A stretch of DNA of 6,730 nt, taken from Verrucomicrobiota bacterium (lineage in GTDB: Bacteria; Verrucomicrobiota; Verrucomicrobiia; Limisphaerales; AV2). Shown piece after piece: positions 1 through 5,527 of this stretch. Within the stretch, counting starts at the first letter, position 1. Each line of letters opens with the position of its first letter. The stretch is from positions 1 to 6,730 of the forward strand of contig QHOP01000270.1 of assembly GCA_003219345.1 (NCBI GenBank), written 5' to 3'. The position numbers and the translations under genes are program-made. The notes under the pieces are model-generated. The model was given only the letters and a program-made list of their open reading frames with translations, made no database searches and was not told the DNA's origin.

Positions 1-195
1 GACTTCGACGGACTGGCCGGTGAGGGGGTCTTTTTCCGCGAGCTTCGACGATGTATTGCCGCCGCCGGTGTTGGTGATGCGCTGGTCGGCGCCGAGCTTT
101 TTGGAGCGGTAAATGAGCCGGTCCACGCCGCTCAGTTTCCCGGCATCCGCGTCGTCCCAGAAATTGTTCACATATTGGTAAGTCTTTTGAGTCAT
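1..195 (-). CDS. rhaD: RhaD-type bifunctional rhamnulose-1-phosphate aldolase/dehydrogenase, N-terminal fragment
   Basis: The gene runs off the left edge; only the first 65 residues are present, starting from the ATG at 195-193. The reading begins MTQKTYQYVNNFWDD and contains LIYRSKKLGADQRIT followed by the glycine-rich NTGGGNTSSK. This is the N-terminal signature I know from class II aldolase/adducin domains of the bifunctional rhamnulose-1-phosphate aldolase/alcohol (lactaldehyde) dehydrogenase family. Known members cleave rhamnulose-1-phosphate to dihydroxyacetone phosphate and L-lactaldehyde in the cytoplasm, and a C-terminal short-chain dehydrogenase domain then acts on the lactaldehyde. 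That second domain lies outside the window, so bifunctionality is inferred. A rhamnulokinase gene 2.4 kb away on the same strand supports the rhamnose assignment. No clear Shine-Dalgarno site precedes the ATG. A related fused sugar-phosphate aldolase with another substrate remains possible. Confidence 0.85.
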   Translation of the reverse strand, partial: MTQKTYQYVNNFWDDADAGKLSGVDRLIYRSKKLGADQRITNTGGGNTSSKLAEKDPLTGQSVEV

Positions 196-203
196 ACAGA
201 TTT

Positions 204-223
204 AAAAAAAACGGGACGCTGCC
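204..223 (-). terminator. Possible attenuator: 3' arm and U-tract in the rhaD leader
   Basis: Read on the minus strand, GGCAGCGTCCC (223-213) is followed after one G by eight T residues (211-204), and the rhaD start codon is 8 bases further on. This arm can pair with GGGACG (260-255) and CTGCC (249-245) of the upstream hairpin, leaving a 5-nt bulge. It therefore competes with the perfect hairpin at 239-261. The arrangement resembles a terminator/antiterminator switch but may be chance complementarity inside a repeat. Confidence 0.25.
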
Positions 224-238
224 GCCGCCCGCGTGTTC

Positions 239-261
239 AGGGACGGCAGCATGCCGTCCCT
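239..261. repeat. Perfect 10-bp inverted repeat with 3-nt loop
   Basis: The arms AGGGACGGCA (239-248) and TGCCGTCCCT (252-261) are exact reverse complements around a GCA loop. On the minus strand this hairpin falls in the leader of the rhaD-type gene, 44 bases before its start codon. The core GGCAGCATGCC resembles the core GGCAGGATGCC of the hairpin at 5350-5366, which suggests a dispersed REP-like palindrome family. That family relation is an inference. Confidence 0.75.
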
Positions 262-339
262 CCCGAATCGAAACGCGGCCTGTAAGCACACCGCGAGAAA
301 GCAATTGTGGCAACGATTTTTTTTCGCCAACCTTGACGC

Positions 340-1785
340 GTGGGCGACGAGCGCGAAATCCAGGCGGTGATTTTCGACATGGACGGCGTACTGACCGATT
401 CGGAGCCGCTCATCAGCGCAGCCGCAATGGCCATGTTCAAGGAGAAAGGCTTGACGGTGCAAGCGGAAGATTTTCTTCCGTTCGTCGGCGCGGGCGAAGA
501 CCGTTACATCGGCGGCGTGGCGGAGAAATACAATTTTCCGGTTGACGTTTCATCAGCCAAGAAACGGACCTACGAAATCTATCTTGAACTCGTGCCGTCC
601 AGGCTCAACGCTTTTCCCGGCGCGGTCGAGCTGGTTCGCGCCTGCAGGAATGCCGGACTGAAAGTCGCGGTCGCTTCGAGCGCCGACCGCATCAAGCTCA
701 ACGCCAATCTGAAAAAGATTGGCCTGCCGCCGGAGATGTGGGACGCCATCGTGAGCGCTGAGGATGTGGTTAAGAAGAAACCGGCACCGGACATTTTCCT
801 CGCCGCGACGCGCAAGCTGGGACTGACGCCGGAGCAATGCGTCGTGATCGAAGATGCCGTGAATGGTGTGCAAGCGGCCAAGGTAGCCGGAATGCGCTGC
901 GTGGCCGTCGCGCAAAGTTTCCCGTCGGAACAACTCCAGGCAGCCGATCTGGTGAAGGGGAGAATTTCAGACGTTTTGCTGGCAGACCTTGTCGGCGGTG
1001 TGGAGCCACCCACACAAGGGAGACCACCGCCATTTCCCGCTGTCACTGCGCCTGGGCCATGGGGCTTTTGGACGACACTCGGATTCGCGGTGGCGATTGC
1101 GGTGGCTTTCGTTGGCGCTCAAATCGTCGTCGGAATGATATTCAGCGTCGTTGCGATGTCGAGCGGGCATAGGGAGATTTTGACGGACCCGAAGAAGTTG
1201 CAAACGAACGGACTGTTCCTTGCGTTGGCAACTTGCGGGGCTGCTCCGGTGGGCATCGGTCTGACATGGCTGTTCGCCTGGATTCGGAAAGGAATTTCTG
1301 TTTTCGATTACCTGGGGCTGAAGCGCATGCCGACGAAACAACTTGTCCGCTGGTGCATCGCATTGCTGGCGCTGGGGGCGTTGTCGGACGGGCTAAGCAC
1401 GTTGCTCGGTCGGCCCATTGTTCCCGAGGTGATCGTTGAATCGTACAAGACGGCTTGGTTCCCGCCGCTGTTCTGGTTTGCCATCATCGTCCTGGCGCCG
1501 TTGAATGAAGAAATCTTTTTCCGCGGATTTCTATTTGTGGGGCTCAGCCGCTCGCGGATGGGCAGCCGGGGAGCGATCCTCCTGACTTCGTTGTTGTGGT
1601 CGGTGGTTCACTTTCAATACGACTGGTACGGAGTCGCCAGCATTTTTGCCAGCGGTTTATTGCTGGGTTATGCTCGAATGAAGACGAATTCCATCATCCC
1701 GACGATTCTGATGCACAGCCTGATGAATCTGGTTGCGACAATCCAAGTGGCGATCCTGATTCGATTCGTCGACACCGGGACGTAG
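340..1785 (+). CDS. HAD-family hydrolase fused to CPBP-type intramembrane protease-like domain
   Basis: This is a single 481-residue frame. Start: GTG at 340, the only usual initiator ahead of the first HAD strand, because an in-frame stop lies at 334-336. Residues 7-215 form a HAD domain with motif I DMDGVLTD (nucleophile D13, acid D15), motif II VASS (S113/S114), motif III K147 in KKKPAPD and motif IV E171/D172 in VVIEDAVNG. This is the phosphoglucomutase/phosphatase-like subclass. A proline-rich linker (about 221-240) leads to roughly seven membrane segments (243-475). These carry the CPBP (CaaX protease and bacteriocin-processing enzyme) motifs: EEIFFR (E390, E391, R395), WSVVH (H424) and HSLMN (H459, N463). 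Both domains look catalytically intact. The HAD part should face the cytoplasm; substrates are unknown. A GTG at codon 221 (nt 1000) could start a separate CPBP protein, but it has no good ribosome binding site. The following lipoprotein gene begins 68 bases downstream and may be co-transcribed. Confidence 0.88.
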   Translation: MGDEREIQAVIFDMDGVLTDSEPLISAAAMAMFKEKGLTVQAEDFLPFVGAGEDRYIGGVAEKYNFPVDVSSAKKRTYEIYLELVPSRLNAFPGAVELVRACRNAGLKVAVASSADRIKLNANLKKIGLPPEMWDAIVSAEDVVKKKPAPDIFLAATRKLGLTPEQCVVIEDAVNGVQAAKVAGMRCVAVAQSFPSEQLQAADLVKGRISDVLLADLVGGVEPPTQGRPPPFPAVTAPGPWGFWTTLGFAVAIAVAFVGAQIVVGMIFSVVAMSSGHREILTDPKKLQTNGLFLALATCGAAPVGIGLTWLFAWIRKGISVFDYLGLKRMPTKQLVRWCIALLALGALSDGLSTLLGRPIVPEVIVESYKTAWFPPLFWFAIIVLAPLNEEIFFRGFLFVGLSRSRMGSRGAILLTSLLWSVVHFQYDWYGVASIFASGLLLGYARMKTNSIIPTILMHSLMNLVATIQVAILIRFVDTGT

Positions 1786-1805
1786 CGCGGGAAGAACGGG
1801 AACTT

Positions 1806-1822
1806 GCGCAGAGCGGCTGCGC
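1806..1822. repeat. Short hairpin between the HAD-CPBP and lipoprotein genes
   Basis: GCGCAG (1806-1811) and CTGCGC (1817-1822) are exact reverse complements around a 5-nt loop. No T-tract follows, so it is not a standard intrinsic terminator. It may be incidental or a weak pause or processing site between two co-oriented genes. Confidence 0.35.
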
Positions 1823-1853
1823 GGCCACGGCAGAAGAAATCTATGAAAACGCT

Positions 1854-2486
1854 ATGAAGAAAAACGGCGAGCCTGACCGGTCGCGGCAATTCATTGGTTG
1901 TCTGCTGGTTGTTACCCTGATGCCGCTGGCGACCGGGTGCGACACCATGCGTGATTCCACGTTGACCGGGCGGCTCTGGGATGACGGCGGAGTCAACCAC
2001 TGCCTGCCCGCGCCGCAGCCGAACCCGAAGTTGTATCGCACCCCCGACGACAAAGACGTGCTCGTGACCTACGACGAGTTGCGCGAGAAAAATGATTCCA
2101 TTCGTCGGCGAGCATTTTTCTTCCAACCGAACGTTCGCCGGCTGGAGGCTCACAAGAGACCGAAATTCGTCAGCCCGGACAAAGTTGTGGAGCTGAAATT
2201 GATCCGGGTGTCGGAAGCCGGGAACACAAACGCGCCTGTCGAAGAAGTGATTTTCGCGAAAATTTCCGCGGACAATCAGGCGTTCACGTTGATTTGGTTC
2301 GGGACGGACCTCGGTCCTTATGCCTTGCCGGTTTATGAGGATCGTGGCAGCGAAGTCCGGCGCGCGCTGTTGACACCGTTGGCGACGATGGGCGACGTGA
2401 TTGTCGTGGTTGTGGTCGTCGCCGTTGTGGCGGGCGCCATCGTCGGCTACGGCTACGCCGCTGGCCAAACCTGTCACCACCCGTAG
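1854..2486 (+). CDS. Predicted lipoprotein of unknown family with C-terminal hydrophobic segment
   Basis: The protein is 210 residues long, and I do not recognise its family. I chose the ATG at 1854 because it gives a signal peptide: MKK plus further charged residues, a hydrophobic core FIGCLLVVTLMPLA, then the lipobox-like LATGC with C29 as the probable lipidated residue. The same frame stays open back to 1596, but that stretch overlaps the upstream gene and looks like a shadow. The mature region (30-178) is soluble-looking and charged, with TYDELREKND around 72-81 and a likely beta-rich segment near 108-160. Residues 181-204 are strongly hydrophobic, with a run of six valines then glycine/alanine, ending in QTCHHP. 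A lipid anchor at one end and a possible membrane helix at the other is unusual. The gene follows the HAD-CPBP gene at 68 bases. No strong Shine-Dalgarno site is seen. Confidence 0.72.
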   Translation: MKKNGEPDRSRQFIGCLLVVTLMPLATGCDTMRDSTLTGRLWDDGGVNHCLPAPQPNPKLYRTPDDKDVLVTYDELREKNDSIRRRAFFFQPNVRRLEAHKRPKFVSPDKVVELKLIRVSEAGNTNAPVEEVIFAKISADNQAFTLIWFGTDLGPYALPVYEDRGSEVRRALLTPLATMGDVIVVVVVVAVVAGAIVGYGYAAGQTCHHP

Positions 2487-2495
2487 CGGTCCTTT

Positions 2496-2578
2496 AAAAA
2501 AGTAGCAGCCGACGTGAGGAGGCTCTGAACCAGCCTTTGTTTCCGAAGAAAATTGAGCCTCGTTACCTCGGCTGCTAC
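2496..2578 (-). terminator. Probable intrinsic terminator of rhaB
   Basis: On the minus strand the large stem (2578-2502) is immediately followed by six T residues (2501-2496), starting 33 bases after the rhaB stop. That is the stem plus U-tract layout of a rho-independent terminator, although the loop is long. On the plus strand no T-tract follows, so it would terminate the lipoprotein transcript only weakly if at all. Confidence 0.5.
2502..2578. repeat. Long imperfect inverted repeat (24-bp arms), dispersed-repeat candidate
   Basis: The left arm 2502-2525 begins GTAGCAGCCGA and the right arm 2555-2578 ends TCGGCTGCTAC. They match at 21 of 24 positions as reverse complements, around a 29-nt loop. 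The sharp boundaries and outermost GTAGCAGCC/GGCTGCTAC termini look like a small mobile-derived or REP-like element. I recall similar GTAGCAGCCGA repeats in Verrucomicrobia genomes, but copy number cannot be judged from this window. Confidence 0.75.
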
Positions 2579-2611
2579 AAGAAGCGACGTTGTTGAACGG
2601 TCTATCAGCGA

Positions 2612-4075
2612 TCAGCCGGTGCCGAACAATTTTTCCAGGCGTTCAAAAGCCGAGTTCCAGGCGGCCGCGTGCGGCTGGATGATCTCCGTGTTGAACGAAT
2701 CGCGAACGATTTTGCGCGCCTGTTCGAGCGAAGGCACGTGTCCCAGCGCCATCGCTTGCACGAGGACGTTGCCGGCCGCCGTGGCTTCAGTCGGGCCGAT
2801 ATCGACCGGAATTTGGAGCGCGTTGGCGGTAAAGTGGTTCAGCAAACTGTTCCTGGTTCCGCCGCCGACGATGTGCAGGCGCTCGATTCTCCGCCCGGTG
2901 ATTTTCTCGATGTCGCGCAACGTTTTGCGGTAGAGCAGCGCGAGGCTCTCCAGAACGCAGCGAACAGTGGGACCGGGTTTCCGCGGCACGGGTTGGTGGG
3001 TCTCTTTGCAAAACGCCTGGATCTTGGCAGGCATGTCGCCCGGTTCCAAAAAGCGCGGATCGTCCGGGTTGATCAATGATTCAAAGGGCGGGGACGACGC
3101 GGCCAGGTGCGTCATGACCTCATAGTCCAGGTCCTGTTCCTTTTCGGCCCAATAACGGCGGCATTCCTGAACGATCCAGAGACCGGCGATGTTTTTGAGG
3201 AGTCGAACGGAATTGCCGTAGCCGATTTCGTTCGTGAAGTTCAATTCCCTGCTCGCGTCGTTAATGATCGGTTCGGGCAGTTCGACGCCCATCAGGGACC
3301 AGGTGCCGGAACTCAAGAAGGCCCAATTCTGACCGGCGGCGGGAAGGCCTGCCACGGCGGCGGCCGTGTCGTGCGAACAGGAGGCAACGACCTGTACGTC
3401 CTCCAACTTGGTTTGCTGGGCAATGTCGGAACGCAACGGGCCCAGCACGGTTCCAGACGGGACAACTTGCGGAAGGAGTTTGGGCGGCAGCCGCAAGGTC
3501 TGAATCAATTTGTCCGACCAGTTTTTTGTGATGGGGTTGTAAAGCTGCGTCGTGCTGGCCATCGTGATTTCGAATTTGGCAACACCCGAGAGGAGATAAT
3601 TGAACCCGTCCGCCACAGACAGCAATTGGTGCGCTTTGCCGATCCGCTTGGGCTTTTCCGCGCCCAACTGGAACAACGTGTTGATCGGCATTTTTTGGAT
3701 GCCCGTCTCGGCGTAAATGGTTTCCCACGGAACTTTGGCCAGCACTTCCTTCATGCCGGCGCGGGAACGCGGGTCGCGATAATGGTAGGTTGGCGGGATC
3801 AGCGAGCCGTCTGTCCCGAAGAGCATGTAGTCCACCCCCCAGGAATCGCAACTGACACTGGCGACGGGGTCCTCGCGCTCGGCGACTTTGCGCAGGCCGA
3901 TCAGGACCTCCTGGAAGAGTTGAGGGATGTCCCAGTAGAGCGAGTCCTTGTCCTTGACGGACTGGTTGTTAAAACGGTGAAGATCGCTCAGCAGGAGCTT
4001 TCCGTTGTTGAGAGTTCCCAAGATCACGCGGCCGCTTTCCGCGCCCAGGTCGCAAGCAATGTGGTAGGTCGTCAT
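2612..4075 (-). CDS. rhaB: Rhamnulokinase
   Basis: RhaB phosphorylates L-rhamnulose at C1 with ATP, the second step of L-rhamnose catabolism in the cytoplasm. The product has 487 residues, about the usual size (E. coli RhaB is about 489). FGGY-kinase features appear in order: DLGAESGR (9-16) near the ATP phosphates, SWGVDYMLFG (78-87) with D82 in the sugar pocket, SHDTAAA (234-240) with D236 as the expected catalytic base, SSGTWSLMG (255-263), and the C-terminal nucleotide-binding loop VGGGTRN (403-409). The ATG at 4075 is supported by GGGAG at 4088-4084, eight bases upstream, the clearest ribosome binding site in the window. Its substrate call over other FGGY kinases rests on the RhaB-like VDYMLFG and SHDTA motifs and the nearby rhaD-type gene. 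The terminator-like repeat lies just downstream. Confidence 0.95.
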   Translation of the reverse strand: MTTYHIACDLGAESGRVILGTLNNGKLLLSDLHRFNNQSVKDKDSLYWDIPQLFQEVLIGLRKVAEREDPVASVSCDSWGVDYMLFGTDGSLIPPTYHYRDPRSRAGMKEVLAKVPWETIYAETGIQKMPINTLFQLGAEKPKRIGKAHQLLSVADGFNYLLSGVAKFEITMASTTQLYNPITKNWSDKLIQTLRLPPKLLPQVVPSGTVLGPLRSDIAQQTKLEDVQVVASCSHDTAAAVAGLPAAGQNWAFLSSGTWSLMGVELPEPIINDASRELNFTNEIGYGNSVRLLKNIAGLWIVQECRRYWAEKEQDLDYEVMTHLAASSPPFESLINPDDPRFLEPGDMPAKIQAFCKETHQPVPRKPGPTVRCVLESLALLYRKTLRDIEKITGRRIERLHIVGGGTRNSLLNHFTANALQIPVDIGPTEATAAGNVLVQAMALGHVPSLEQARKIVRDSFNTEIIQPHAAAWNSAFERLEKLFGTG

Positions 4076-4083
4076 AACTAAAA

Positions 4084-4088
4084 CTCCC
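4084..4088 (-). promoter_or_regulatory. Ribosome binding site of rhaB
   Basis: GGGAG on the minus strand sits eight bases before the ATG and fixes the start. It stands out because the other genes here lack comparable sites. Confidence 0.7.
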
Positions 4089-4217
4089 GGAGCCGTTGCG
4101 CCGCCCGCGGTTGGACGACGACACGCTCAACGTTCTTGCGCGGGGTGAACGCGCTTTGCCCACAACCACGCGCCCGTAACAATAGCCGTCGCCCCGGTCG
4201 GCATCAAGAAGCAAGCG

Positions 4218-4227
4218 AAACCGGTTT
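4218..4227. promoter_or_regulatory. Palindrome AAACCGGTTT, candidate operator
   Basis: This exact 10-bp palindrome lies about midway between the divergent starts of rhaB and the lipoprotein gene. A-rich/T-rich half-sites around a central CG step resemble LacI-family operators, which often control sugar genes. No regulator gene is in the window, so the role is inferred. Confidence 0.25.
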
Positions 4228-4327
4228 TAGGGGCGGGACGGCGTGCTTCTGCCGAGGGTGATAAGCCGCGTGCGTTCCTCGCAACTCCTAGTGGTCCCAA
4301 TTAAATCTTCTGCGGATGCGCACAATC

Positions 4328-4355
4328 TTGTCAGCGCGGATTCTTTTGGTACAAA
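4328..4355 (+). promoter_or_regulatory. Candidate sigma70-type promoter, possibly giving a leaderless mRNA
   Basis: TTGTCA (4328-4333) and TACAAA (4350-4355) are separated by 16 bases. Transcription would begin about at 4361-4363, essentially on the ATG at 4362, and no Shine-Dalgarno site precedes that ATG. Both facts fit a leaderless transcript, but the boxes are only moderate matches. Confidence 0.35.
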
Positions 4356-4361
4356 ACGCGA

Positions 4362-5306
4362 ATGCGGACTTTTTTCGTTGCTGGCCCTGCGCTCATTGTG
4401 GCATTGCTGACCGCCTGCGCGACAACGCCGCGGCTCAAATCAGCGCCGTGGCCTCATTACGCGCTGGAGGCGACCCGGACCCGGCAATTGAATTTGCCGG
4501 AGGGCGAGCGCTTCGACGCCTCGGGACTCTTTCTCGCGCCCGACGGTGACTTGCTAACAGTGAGCGACCGCGGCGCGTCCGTTTACCGCATTGAATTCAT
4601 CCCAAACACGGACGCCGCTGATCTGGTGAAACTGCCCGACTGCTTCACTCCGGAGCAACTCGCGCCGTTCGCCGCGGAAAAGACCGGACGCTACGACTGC
4701 GAGGGCGTAACGGAGGACGGGCTGGGACGCATCTACGTTTGCGAAGAGGAAAACCGGTGGATTCTGCGCTGGGACCCCGGCTCGCGCCGGGTGGAGCGCC
4801 TGAACATTGATTGGTCGCCGGTGCAAAAATATTTCAGTTCGACCGACCGCAACGCGTCGTTCGAAGGCATCGCCATCGGCGGCGGCAGCCTTTATGTGGC
4901 CAACGAACGCGAGCAAGGACGGATCATCGCGGTGGATCTCAAGAGGCTCAAAGTGGTGGACGATTTCGAGGTGCGGTCGAGTGTCGTCTCGTTTTGGGGG
5001 CCGCACTATTCGGATCTCTGCTGGTTTCGCGGCGAACTGTATGTTTTGATGCGCGAAGACCATGTCATCCTGCGGGTTAACCCTCGTTCTCACCGCGTTT
5101 TGGCCGAGTACGATTTCCGCGAGGTGGAGTTTGCTCCTGAAAACATCTATCGCCGCCGTCTCCCGTTTGTAGGCGTGATGGAAGGGCTGGCCGTTGATGC
5201 GAGCACCTTCTGGCTGGTGACGGACAACAACGGGTTGGGGCGTGAACGCTATCCAAACGACACCCGGCCAACATTGTTCCGTTGCCCCCGGCCAGACCGT
5301 CCTTGA
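4362..5306 (+). CDS. Lipoprotein with phytase-esterase/SdiA-regulated-like beta-propeller
   Basis: The product has 314 residues. Residues 1-19 are a lipoprotein signal peptide ending in a good lipobox, LTAC, with C19 as the lipidated cysteine, so the protein is probably anchored in the envelope. The rest reads as a beta-propeller with recurring EG-hydrophobic motifs: FDASGLFLAPDGDLLTVSD (51-69), CEGVTEDGLGRIYVCEEE (113-130), FEGIAIGGGSLYVANE (167-182) and MEGLAVDASTFWLVTDNN (273-290). This spacing is typical of the 'esterase-like activity of phytase' and SdiA-regulated families; I cannot choose firmly between them. Biochemical roles in those families are poorly defined, so no substrate is claimed. 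It is divergent from rhaB and precedes fabD by 221 bases, with no obvious functional link to either. Confidence 0.75.
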   Translation: MRTFFVAGPALIVALLTACATTPRLKSAPWPHYALEATRTRQLNLPEGERFDASGLFLAPDGDLLTVSDRGASVYRIEFIPNTDAADLVKLPDCFTPEQLAPFAAEKTGRYDCEGVTEDGLGRIYVCEEENRWILRWDPGSRRVERLNIDWSPVQKYFSSTDRNASFEGIAIGGGSLYVANEREQGRIIAVDLKRLKVVDDFEVRSSVVSFWGPHYSDLCWFRGELYVLMREDHVILRVNPRSHRVLAEYDFREVEFAPENIYRRRLPFVGVMEGLAVDASTFWLVTDNNGLGRERYPNDTRPTLFRCPRPDRP

Positions 5307-5349
5307 AAGCGGAAACGCGAGGATTTGGAGTATGCATCAGATGGTTCCG

Positions 5350-5391
5350 CCGGGCAGGATGCCTGGCTCTACGGCAGGCGAGACGCCCGCC
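5350..5391. repeat. Pair of adjacent hairpins, REP-like
   Basis: Hairpin one: CCGGGCA (5350-5356), loop GGA, TGCCTGG (5360-5366), seven pairs with one G-U. Hairpin two: GGCAGGCG (5373-5380), loop AGA, CGCCCGCC (5384-5391), eight positions with one mismatch. Two short stems with 3-nt loops six bases apart fit a REP-like dispersed element. The first shares its core with the hairpin at 239-261. Confidence 0.5.
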
Positions 5392-5451
5392 GCTACGCCG
5401 CTAAACACCTGCGAACGGGGACCGAGCGCGCTCCGCCTTGGTTGCGGCTCC

Positions 5452-5486
5452 ACCGCGCTGAGTCCATCCGCGGTTGGATTTTCATT
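5452..5486 (+). terminator. Weak terminator candidate after the beta-propeller gene
   Basis: ACCGCG (5452-5457) can pair with CGCGGT (5469-5474), and an interrupted T-rich stretch follows from 5475. The stem is short, the loop is 11 nt, and it lies about 150 bases after the stop codon, so this is tentative. Confidence 0.2.
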
Positions 5487-5527
5487 CTTTCTCTTCGACC
5501 CCAATACGTGTTTAGCTCACGGCCTCG

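Larger units (their letters stand above)
196..339. other. Divergent intergenic region between rhaD and the HAD-CPBP gene
   Basis: This 144-bp spacer separates two genes transcribed away from each other, so it should carry both promoters. It holds an 8-A run at 204-211, an 8-T run at 317-324 and a perfect hairpin at 239-261. I could not identify a convincing -35/-10 pair for either gene. Short open frames across it have no recognisable protein features and are not called. Confidence 0.6.
2487..2611. other. Convergent intergenic region holding the long inverted repeat
   Basis: These 125 bp lie between the 3' ends of the plus-strand lipoprotein gene and minus-strand rhaB. Most of it is the inverted repeat at 2502-2578. 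Nothing coding is seen. Confidence 0.6.
4076..4361. other. Divergent intergenic region between rhaB and the beta-propeller lipoprotein
   Basis: This 286-bp spacer has no convincing gene. It contains the rhaB ribosome binding site, a 10-bp palindrome at 4218-4227 and a possible plus-strand promoter just before 4362. Short open frames on the minus strand, including one from ATG at 4204, lack a ribosome binding site and protein features. Confidence 0.6.
5307..5527. other. Palindrome-rich spacer upstream of fabD
   Basis: These 221 bp hold two adjacent small hairpins (5350-5391), the exact palindrome GAGCGCGCTC (5424-5433) and a near-palindrome at 5463-5478 followed by T-rich sequence. Open frames across it have no protein-like features. 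The fabD promoter is probably here, but I could not pick out its boxes. Confidence 0.55.

Noticed and set aside
1596..1853. Upstream extension of the lipoprotein frame
   Set aside because: It overlaps the conserved CPBP motifs in another frame and would bury the signal peptide internally; ATG 1854 fits better.
1843..1857. Tiny ATG-started frame (MKTL-stop) overlapping the lipoprotein start
   Set aside because: It is four codons long with no ribosome binding site; a leader peptide cannot be supported.
1668..2480. Minus-strand 270-residue open frame opposite the lipoprotein gene
   Set aside because: Its composition is rich in Arg, His and Asn without domain features, while the plus strand has a signal peptide and lipobox, and the frame also runs into the CPBP gene.
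3107..4081. Long plus-strand open frame antisense to rhaB
   Set aside because: It lies almost wholly opposite a clear rhamnulokinase and has no recognisable protein motifs; it is a GC-rich shadow.
4127..4204. Minus-strand small open frame from ATG 4204 upstream of rhaB
   Set aside because: It is about 25 codons long, with no ribosome binding site and no recognisable features.
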